A stretch of 53,657 nucleotides of DNA from positions 1-53,657 of the forward strand of contig DWWE01000037.1 in assembly GCA_019119835.1 (NCBI GenBank). Reading direction: 5' to 3'. Below, piece after piece: positions 48,196-53,657 of this stretch (position 1 is the stretch's first letter; each line of letters begins with the position of its first letter). A program made the position numbers and the translations under genes. Under the pieces are notes generated by a model. That model was not told where the DNA came from. It worked only from the letters and a program-made list of their open reading frames with translations, and searched no databases. Origin of the DNA: Candidatus Gemmiger stercoravium (GTDB lineage Bacteria > Bacillota > Clostridia > Oscillospirales > Ruminococcaceae).

Positions 48196-50106
48196 TCACT
48201 GGCCGGCGCTCTCGGCTTCCTCGGCCTCCAGGCGCTCCTGCTCCTCGCTGAGTTTTTCCCACTCGTCAAATTTTTCCTGCTGGTGGAAGCGGGCGTCGTC
48301 CAGTTCATCGCACTTGTCCCGCAGCAGCAGATGGTCCCGCAGCACCTCGGGGTCGTTGATCTCGCTTTCCAGCGCGACGATCTGGGCGCCCAGCTCCTCG
48401 ATCTCGTTTTCCAGCGTGCGGATGCGGGTGCGCAGCTCGGCCCGGCGGCGGCGCTGTTCCTTGCCGTAGCCGCCGCGGGACCGCTCCTCCTTCTGGGCGG
48501 GGCGGGGGGCGGCGGGGGCGGTGTCCTGGGCGTGCAGGGCTTCGAAATCCCGGTAGAAGGCGGCCTTGCCGTCTTCCAGATACAGGATCGGGCAGCCCAG
48601 CGTCTGCATCAGGTAGCGGTCGTGGGTGACCAGCAGCAGTGTGCCGGTGTAGGCGGCCAGCGCCTGGGTCAGGCTTTCCCGCATGTAGATGTCCAGGTGG
48701 TTGGTGGGTTCGTCCAGGAACATCAGGTTGGGGCGTTCCAGCGCCAGCTCGGCAAAGCGCAGGCGGGCGGCCTCGCCGCCCGAGAGGGTGGCGCAGTCCT
48801 TGAAGACCTGCTCGCCCCGGTAGCCGAAGCGGGCCAGGTGGCTGCGCACCTCCAGCTCGGTGAAGCGGGGGTACTGGTCCCAGATGGCGTCGATGACCCG
48901 CCCCACCCGGCGGGCCTGCTGCTGGGTGAAGACCCCCGGCTTGGCGCCGGAGCCCAGCCGCACCATGCCGCCAGAGGGTTTGCGCTTGCCGTCCAGCACC
49001 TGCAGCAGGGTGGACTTGCCGGCGCCGTTGGGGCCGGCGATGACCAGCTTGTCGCCCCGGTGGACGGTGTAGTCCAGCGGCTGCAGCAGGGTGCGCTCGC
49101 CGATGCGGATGGTCAGCCCCTTGAGGATGACCAGCTCGTCATAGGGTTCGATGTCGTATTCGAACCGGAAGTTCAGCCCCCGGCCGGGGCGCTCGGGGGC
49201 GTCCACGATCTCCAGCTTTTCCAGCTGCTTGCGGCGGCTCTGGGCCATCCTGGTGGTGGAGGCCCGCACCAGGTTGCGGTCGATGTAGTCCTGCAGTTTG
49301 GCGGCCTTTTCCACCGCGGCGTCGTGGAGTTTCTGCTGGCGCTCGTCGGCGGCCTCCCGCTGGGGCAGGTAGGCCGAATAGTTGCCCTTGTAGGTCAGGA
49401 TGGTCTTGCCGGCCAGCTCCCAGATGCGGGTGCAGACGGCGTCCAGGAAATAGCGGTCATGGCTGACCACCAGCACCGCGCCCCGGTAGGTCTTGAGGTA
49501 GCTTTCCAGCCAGTCCATCGTGGCCAGGTCCAGGTGGTTGGTGGGTTCGTCCAGGATCAGCACGTCGGGGCGTTCCAGCAGCAGGCGGGCCAGGCGCAGG
49601 CGGGTCTGTTCCCCGCCCGAAAGCACGCCGGCCTTCTTCTGCCAGGTGTCGGCCGGGAAGCCCATGCCGCTGAGCACCTTGCGGATCTGGGTGTCCATAT
49701 TATAGGCATCCATCGCGTCGATCACCGCGATGCAGCGGGTGATCTGCTCTTCCAGGGCGGGGTGCTGGTCCGGGGCGGCCTTGGCCAGCTGTTTCTGCAG
49801 CGATTCCTGCTGCTGCATGGCGGCCAGCGCCGGCGAAAAAGCCTGGCGCATCGTCTCGTACACATCCCGGCCGGGTTCCAGCCGGCCGTTCTGTTCCAGG
49901 TAGCCGATGGTGATGCCGGCGGCAAAGGCGATCTCGCCCGCATCGGCGGAAAGTTCGCCGCACAGCACCCGCAGCAGCGTGGTCTTGCCGGTGCCGTTGG
50001 CCCCGATGATGCCGATGCGGTCCCCCCGCTCGACCCGGGCCGTGACCCCGGCCAGGACCTCGTGTTCGCCAAAGCTCTTGCCAAGGCCCTGCAGTTCGAT
50101 CAACAT
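48196..50106 (-). CDS. ABC-F family ATPase
   Basis: A 636-residue soluble protein with two ABC domains and no membrane segments. Domain 1: IGIIGANGTGKTTLLRVL (Walker A), LSGGEQTRLRLARLLLERPD and LILDEPTNHLDL (signature and Walker B). The inter-domain linker (~240-310) is highly charged (RQQKLHDAAVEKAAKLQDY). Domain 2: VIAGPNGAGKSTLLQVL and LSGGEAARLRFAELALER with MFLDEPTNHLD. The C-terminal ~80 residues form a charged coiled coil (TRIRTLENEIEELGAQIVAL). ABC-F proteins act on the ribosome E site in translation or antibiotic protection. This one looks like a housekeeping YdiF/Uup-type member, but resistance cannot be excluded. Its start has ribosome site AAAGGTGAAACACC. Confidence 0.93.
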   Translation of the reverse strand: MLIELQGLGKSFGEHEVLAGVTARVERGDRIGIIGANGTGKTTLLRVLCGELSADAGEIAFAAGITIGYLEQNGRLEPGRDVYETMRQAFSPALAAMQQQESLQKQLAKAAPDQHPALEEQITRCIAVIDAMDAYNMDTQIRKVLSGMGFPADTWQKKAGVLSGGEQTRLRLARLLLERPDVLILDEPTNHLDLATMDWLESYLKTYRGAVLVVSHDRYFLDAVCTRIWELAGKTILTYKGNYSAYLPQREAADERQQKLHDAAVEKAAKLQDYIDRNLVRASTTRMAQSRRKQLEKLEIVDAPERPGRGLNFRFEYDIEPYDELVILKGLTIRIGERTLLQPLDYTVHRGDKLVIAGPNGAGKSTLLQVLDGKRKPSGGMVRLGSGAKPGVFTQQQARRVGRVIDAIWDQYPRFTELEVRSHLARFGYRGEQVFKDCATLSGGEAARLRFAELALERPNLMFLDEPTNHLDIYMRESLTQALAAYTGTLLLVTHDRYLMQTLGCPILYLEDGKAAFYRDFEALHAQDTAPAAPRPAQKEERSRGGYGKEQRRRRAELRTRIRTLENEIEELGAQIVALESEINDPEVLRDHLLLRDKCDELDDARFHQQEKFDEWEKLSEEQERLEAEEAESAGQ

Positions 50107-50156
50107 GGTGTTTCACCTTTCTTCTCTTTTGTGGGAAGGCGGGCGCCCGCCGGGCC

Positions 50157-50188
50157 CGAAAGAAGCCGCTGCCCGGCAAAGCAGCGGC
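50157..50188 (-). terminator. Hairpin between the YjjG-like and ABC-F genes
   Basis: Leftward GCCGCTGC (50181-50188) pairs with GCAGCGGC (50165-50172) across an 8-base loop, followed by TTCTTTC. It lies 10 bases after the preceding stop codon and may end or attenuate that transcript. The mixed T/C tract makes efficiency uncertain. Confidence 0.6.
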
Positions 50189-50198
50189 ATCCTTGGTG

Positions 50199-50951
50199 TC
50201 AGATCCCTTCGTTTTGATGGCGGCGGTTGCGGGCGCCGATGTTTTCCAGTTCCTCCGGTTCCATGACGATGCGGTAAAGCGCTTCGTAGGAATCCACGGT
50301 AAATTTCGGTTCGATGCCGGTGTCGTTGTCCCGGCGGTCAAAGTTCACCCAGCAGGTGTCCAGCCCGGCGTTGCGCCCGCCGCGGATGTCGGCCAGCAGG
50401 TCGTCGCCCACCACCAGCACCCGGCTGCGGTTGGTCACCCCCAGGTCCCGCAGCGCGGCGTCAAAGATGCGGGCGTTGGGCTTGGCGGCGCCCACCTTCT
50501 CCGAGATATAGACCCCGTCCAGGAAGCGTTCCAGCCCGGCGTCCCGGATGCGGGACATCTGCACCTTGTGTGCGCCGTTGGAGACGATGGCCAGGGTGGC
50601 CACCTCGGCCAGCTCGTTCAGGGCGGTGAGGGCCCCGGGCATCAGGTCGGCATGGAGGGCGAGCTGCTCCTCATAGTAATCGTTCATCTCCCGGCCCTTG
50701 CCGTTGTCCGGCAGGTTCAGGGCCTTGAGGAACTGGCCGAAACGGACGGCAAACAGCTTGTTGCGGTTCAGTTCGCCCTTGGCCAGGCTGTCCCACAAAC
50801 GGCGGTTGACCTGGTGGTAGGCGGTCAGGGCCGCGTCGTCGTGGGGCAGTTCGTAATGGATCAGCGTATCGGCCAGGGCCTTGCGCTCGGCCGCATCAAA
50901 GTCCAGCAGGGTGTTGTCAGCATCCAGCAAAAGGCAGGTATAGTAGGCCAT
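50199..50951 (-). CDS. yjjG: YjjG-family HAD nucleotidase
   Basis: A 250-residue HAD hydrolase starting at ATG 50951 behind ACAGGAGAAACC. Motif I is LLLDADNTLLDFD (nucleophile Asp and acid/base Asp), motif II LAIVSNGAHKVQ, motif III Lys in EKVGAAKPNARIF and motif IV LVVGDDLLADIRGG. The cap region and the DADNTL wording match YjjG/YfnB proteins, pyrimidine nucleotidases that remove phosphate from noncanonical or pyrimidine nucleoside monophosphates. It follows the SGNH-like gene by 29 bases. Other HAD subfamily I substrates are possible. Confidence 0.88.
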   Translation of the reverse strand: MAYYTCLLLDADNTLLDFDAAERKALADTLIHYELPHDDAALTAYHQVNRRLWDSLAKGELNRNKLFAVRFGQFLKALNLPDNGKGREMNDYYEEQLALHADLMPGALTALNELAEVATLAIVSNGAHKVQMSRIRDAGLERFLDGVYISEKVGAAKPNARIFDAALRDLGVTNRSRVLVVGDDLLADIRGGRNAGLDTCWVNFDRRDNDTGIEPKFTVDSYEALYRIVMEPEELENIGARNRRHQNEGI

Positions 50952-50980
50952 GGTTTCTCCTGTTCTGCACCGGCGGGGGA

Positions 50981-52639
50981 TCAGCCGCCGCTGGGCGTGC
51001 TCGTGGGGGTCGGCGTGGCCGCGGGAGCCGTGACGTTGAGCACGAACTCGGCGGTGGCGCCGTTGTTGGTGGCAAGGATATGGTACTCGCCCGGGGTGTC
51101 GGCCGAGAACTGGGCCGAGTTGCCGGTGGCGGACCAGTCGGGTTTCTGGGGGCAGGACCAGCTCACATCGCCGGAGGCGTTTTCCACCGTGGCGGTCAGG
51201 GTGGTGGCCTGGCCGGCCGGGATGGACTGGACGCCGGACACCGACACCCGGGTGGCGGGCTGCTCGACGGTGACGGTCACCTCGTTGGAGGCATAGACCC
51301 CGTCGATCTCGATGCCGGCGCGGATGGTGTAGGTGCCCTCCGACTCGGGGGTGAAGGTGAAGCTGTAGCCGTTGCGCTGCAGTTCGCCGTTGACGGCCCA
51401 CTGCACGTTGTCGGTGTTGCCGTCCTCCTCATTGACCTTGAGGGTGGAGTGGAAGGTGATGCTCTCCCCCACCCGCATGGTCTGGTTGCCCTCGTCGATG
51501 GTCAGGGCGACGGTGGTCTTTTTGTTGAACATTGCGGTGACCGACAGGTCCTTGGTGACCAGGTCGTAGCGGGTGGCGTTGGTCTGGCCGTCGCTCCACT
51601 GGTAGAACTCATACCCTTCGGCCGCCACGGCGGTGACCGACACGGTGGAGCGGTCGTCCACCTCCATGGTCACGGTGGGCACGCCGCTGGTGTCGCTGGT
51701 CTTGAGGGTGCCCTTGCCCTCCTCCACCTCATAGGTGACGGTGTGCTTGCCCGGGGTGGCGGTGGGGGTGGGGCCGGGGGTGGCCTCGGCCGATGCCTGG
51801 GTGGCCCGCAGCGGGATGTCGCTGGTGTCGGGGCGGCGGTCCTCGGCGTCATAGGCGTGGGTGGTGACGTAGTTCAGCATCGCCTGGGCGCCGGATTCGC
51901 TGAAGCCGTTGGCGGTGACATAGCCGGCATTGGCATAGCCGGTGCTGTCCTTGAGGACCTCGGCGGTGTTGAGCAGCTTGTAGCCGTCCTCATTGCAGGC
52001 CACCGCCAGCTGCTGGTTGATCTGGTCGATGAGGGTCTGGCGGGCGGCGGCGTTGTCCGAGGTCTCGGCCACCGGGGGCAGCGTGCTGACGATGAGATCA
52101 CTGTAGGAGTAGGCGGTGTTCAGCGATTTGAGCACGTTGCGGAAGTCCATCAGGAAGCTGTCGGCGGTGGTCCCGTCGGAGAGATCGTCGCTGCCCAGCA
52201 GGATGACCACCCGGCGGGGCTTCATCTTGGCCAGGGCCTGGGGGATGGTGTAGGTGGCGCTGTCGTTCGCAAAATTGATGCAGGATTTCTGCAGCACGTC
52301 CCCCAGCGTCAGCCCGTTGGCGCCCAGGTACTGGTCCAGCTGGATCTGGCCGGTGGAGTAGAGCGAATCGACATAGCTGTCGCCCAGGAAGACCGTGGAC
52401 CCCAGATAGTTGGAGTCCGAGGAGGTGGCTTCGGGCAGGACCGAATCCAGCGAGGTATCCAGCGGATAGGCCGACGGGTCATAGCTGCCGGAAGACGTTT
52501 TCCCGCCCAGCAGGTTCGGCAGCAGGACCCAGGACAGCAGGAAGGTGGCAACAACGGCCAGCACGCACAGTACCAGCACAAGGCAGGCGCGGCGCTGAGT
52601 GGGGCTGAAGGAACCCCGGCGGGAATCGTTGCGGCTCAT
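50981..52639 (-). CDS. Membrane-anchored SGNH-like protein with eroded active site
   Basis: A 552-residue protein starting at ATG 52639 with a weak ribosome site (GGAGGTACTTACCCATT). A basic head leads into one membrane helix (ACLVLVLCVLAVVATFLLSW, ~18-37), so the rest is outside. Residues ~80-265 resemble an SGNH/GDSL hydrolase: VFLGDSYVDS (GDS block), VVILLGSDDLS in place of GxND, and AGYVTANGFSESGAQ where the D-x-x-H dyad would be expected, with neither Asp nor His. The C-terminal ~240 residues are Ig-like and bacterial InlB B-repeat-like (GYEFYQWSDGQTNATRY) modules with Pro/Thr linkers. It may be a glycan-binding or structural envelope protein rather than an esterase. Confidence 0.75.
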   Translation of the reverse strand: MSRNDSRRGSFSPTQRRACLVLVLCVLAVVATFLLSWVLLPNLLGGKTSSGSYDPSAYPLDTSLDSVLPEATSSDSNYLGSTVFLGDSYVDSLYSTGQIQLDQYLGANGLTLGDVLQKSCINFANDSATYTIPQALAKMKPRRVVILLGSDDLSDGTTADSFLMDFRNVLKSLNTAYSYSDLIVSTLPPVAETSDNAAARQTLIDQINQQLAVACNEDGYKLLNTAEVLKDSTGYANAGYVTANGFSESGAQAMLNYVTTHAYDAEDRRPDTSDIPLRATQASAEATPGPTPTATPGKHTVTYEVEEGKGTLKTSDTSGVPTVTMEVDDRSTVSVTAVAAEGYEFYQWSDGQTNATRYDLVTKDLSVTAMFNKKTTVALTIDEGNQTMRVGESITFHSTLKVNEEDGNTDNVQWAVNGELQRNGYSFTFTPESEGTYTIRAGIEIDGVYASNEVTVTVEQPATRVSVSGVQSIPAGQATTLTATVENASGDVSWSCPQKPDWSATGNSAQFSADTPGEYHILATNNGATAEFVLNVTAPAATPTPTSTPSGG

Positions 52640-52665
52640 AATGGGTAAGTACCTCCGTTCGAAAA

Positions 52666-53343
52666 CTACAAAAGGTCGGCGCGGGCGGCGCTTGCGCCCC
52701 GGCCCAGGATCCAGGCGGTGAGTTCGGCGCAGTCCCCGGCCAGGAACCGGGGGCCGCAGGCTTCCAGCTCGGCCCGGCTGCCGTAACCGTACAGCACCCC
52801 GGCCGCAGGCAGGCCACAGTCGGCGGCGCCCAGCAGGTCGTCCTGCCGGTCGCCCACCATCAGCACCCGCCGGCCGGCCAGGCGCGGGTCGGTCAGGACC
52901 TGGGCGATCACCGCGGTCTTGGTGTCCACGCTGGCGTCCATGCTGGCGCCGCCCACCCGGTCAAAATAGGGCAGCAGGCCCTGCTCCTCCAGGATGGGGG
53001 TCACCACCTCCACCGGTTTGCAGGTGGCGGTGGCCAGGTAGAGCCCCGCCTGCCGCAACGCGGCGAGCATCGGCGCCACGCCGGGAAAGGGCGAGCACTC
53101 GTGCATACCGACCTGCGCATAGCGGGTGCGGTAGAAGTCCACCGCCCGCTCCACCTCGGCCTCGGTGGAAAAGTGCTGCGCAAAGCTCCAGCGCAGCGGC
53201 GGGCCCAGGTAGCGGGTGCAGTCGATCTGCGCCGGGTCCAGCCCCATCTGCCGGAAGGCGTAGGCAAAGGTATTGAGGATGCCGGGGCGGGAATGCAGCA
53301 GCGTTCCGTCCACGTCAAACAATACGGCGTCAAAGGCCCTCAA
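52666..53343 (-). CDS. HAD hydrolase, phosphoglycolate phosphatase-like
   Basis: The chosen start is TTG 53343, behind AGGAGGAGATCGACC, giving 225 residues (MRAFDAVLFDVDGTLLHS). Motif I is LFDVDGTLLHSRPG, motif II LATATCKP, motif III Lys in DTKTAV and motif IV VLMVGDRQDDLLGA. The helical cap lies between ~18 and 85. This is the Gph/PpaX/PGP-like subfamily. The closest known functions are phosphoglycolate or pyrophosphate (PpaX) hydrolysis; substrate is uncertain. It is the first gene of a short leftward operon with the SGNH-like and YjjG-like genes. The CKPxEV segment is typical of PGP-like cap loops. Confidence 0.88.
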   Translation of the reverse strand: MRAFDAVLFDVDGTLLHSRPGILNTFAYAFRQMGLDPAQIDCTRYLGPPLRWSFAQHFSTEAEVERAVDFYRTRYAQVGMHECSPFPGVAPMLAALRQAGLYLATATCKPVEVVTPILEEQGLLPYFDRVGGASMDASVDTKTAVIAQVLTDPRLAGRRVLMVGDRQDDLLGAADCGLPAAGVLYGYGSRAELEACGPRFLAGDCAELTAWILGRGASAARADLL

Positions 53344-53404
53344 GGTCGATCTCCTCCTGCGGGTGGATTGGCCGGCACAATGCGGCAGCATACTAGTAAG
53401 TTAG

Positions 53405-53432
53405 ATTATAGCATATTTGCCGGGATTTGAAA
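53405..53432 (-). promoter_or_regulatory. Promoter of the HAD-SGNH-YjjG operon
   Basis: Leftward TATAAT (53405-53410) with a weak -35 TTTCAA (53427-53432) at 16 bases. It lies ~60 bases before the TTG start. Confidence 0.65.
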
Positions 53433-53495
53433 ATCACTTTGTACGATTTTGCGGATTCGTCACATTTTCGTAACCCTTCCCCCGCCCGGGGCAGC

Positions 53496-53537
53496 AAAAA
53501 GGCGGCCGCCTCAGCGTGTCGAGAAACTCGACACGCT
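53496..53537 (-). terminator. Terminator of a leftward gene beyond the window
   Basis: AGCGTGTCGAG (53513-53523) and CTCGACACGCT (53527-53537) form a perfect 11-bp stem with a 3-base loop. Leftward it continues into the palindrome GGCGGCCGCC and TTTTT. No gene precedes it in the window, so it should end a transcript entering from the right. Confidence 0.75.
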
Positions 53538-53538
53538 G

Positions 53539-53594
53539 CACAAGAGGCAACAGCCGCGCACGGCAATTGCCTAACGCGGCTGTTTCCCCTTGTG
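53539..53594 (-). repeat. Second large inverted repeat at the right edge
   Basis: The 20-base arms 53539-53558 and 53575-53594 pair with two mismatches (core CAGCCGCG/CGCGGCTG). The loop itself contains the palindrome GGCAATTGCC. It adjoins the terminator hairpin, so two strong stems stand in tandem. The region 53433-53657 holds no supported gene. Confidence 0.75.
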
Positions 53595-53657
53595 TATGTC
53601 CGGGTTGCGGTGCCCGCATCATGCGGCGCGCCTTGGACGGCGCTTGCATTCTGCGAC

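Noticed and set aside
53434-53649. Leftward 71-codon frame at the right edge
   Set aside because: It runs through both large hairpins and has no ribosome site or homology signal.

Overview
This window looks like a chromosomal segment of a high-GC gut Firmicute of the Ruminococcaceae/Oscillospiraceae type (Faecalibacterium, Subdoligranulum or Gemmiger-like). The clues are a Firmicute-style core operon (hprK, ROK glucokinase, murB, rapZ, whiA, dnaE, pfkA), a sporulation gene (yunB), a sortase with sortase-type surface proteins, and very GC-rich third codon positions. The genus is an inference from gene content and was not checked by search.

Left end (1-5.3 kb): mobile-element-like. It holds the start of a leftward tyrosine recombinase cut by the window edge, two overlapping rightward recombinase genes of parallel layout (the first seems to have lost several catalytic residues), and a Phd/PIN toxin-antitoxin pair whose promoter -10 box sits inside an inverted repeat. 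A strong terminator closes this block. An AT-richer gap and a tRNA-Ala(GGC) gene, with its 3' end facing the block, follow.

5.9-12.9 kb: yunB (rightward) faces a leftward operon with its own promoter: transglutaminase-like lipoprotein, PilC/GspF-type membrane protein, four small single-pass pilin-like proteins, a PilT-type ATPase, and a CLC-type anion transporter with features of the fluoride-exporting branch. No PilB, prepilin peptidase or PilMNO genes are visible.

12.9-25.2 kb: a leftward surface-display operon: class B-like sortase, a 691-residue membrane-anchored surface protein, and a 2991-residue adhesin/pilin-like protein built from tandem FctA/Cna-B type domains ending in an IPQTGD sorting signal. 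Its base composition appears lower in GC than its surroundings.

25.6-37.9 kb: core genes, all leftward: hprK-PHP-glucokinase-murB-rapZ-whiA-dnaE, then pfkA with a promoter of its own, then rpsB-tsf with a promoter that lies inside a terminator-like hairpin. The operon combines carbon-flux control (HPr kinase, glucokinase, phosphofructokinase) with wall synthesis and replication. The yvcK gene that usually lies between rapZ and whiA is absent.

38-48.2 kb: a tightly overlapping leftward eight-gene surface-polysaccharide operon (DUF4422 transferase, two family 2 glycosyltransferases, a COG5610-like HAD protein, a sugar epimerase, two RgpF-type proteins, an acyltransferase).

48.2-53.4 kb: leftward ABC-F ATPase, YjjG-type nucleotidase, a membrane-anchored SGNH-like protein with eroded catalytic motifs, and a phosphoglycolate-phosphatase-like HAD protein. 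The right edge holds tandem hairpins that probably end transcripts from a gene beyond the window.

The most unusual parts are the paired active/degenerate recombinases, the PilT-only pilus-like operon with a transglutaminase and a CLC transporter, and the giant adhesin served by a sortase whose catalytic Arg position is Lys.
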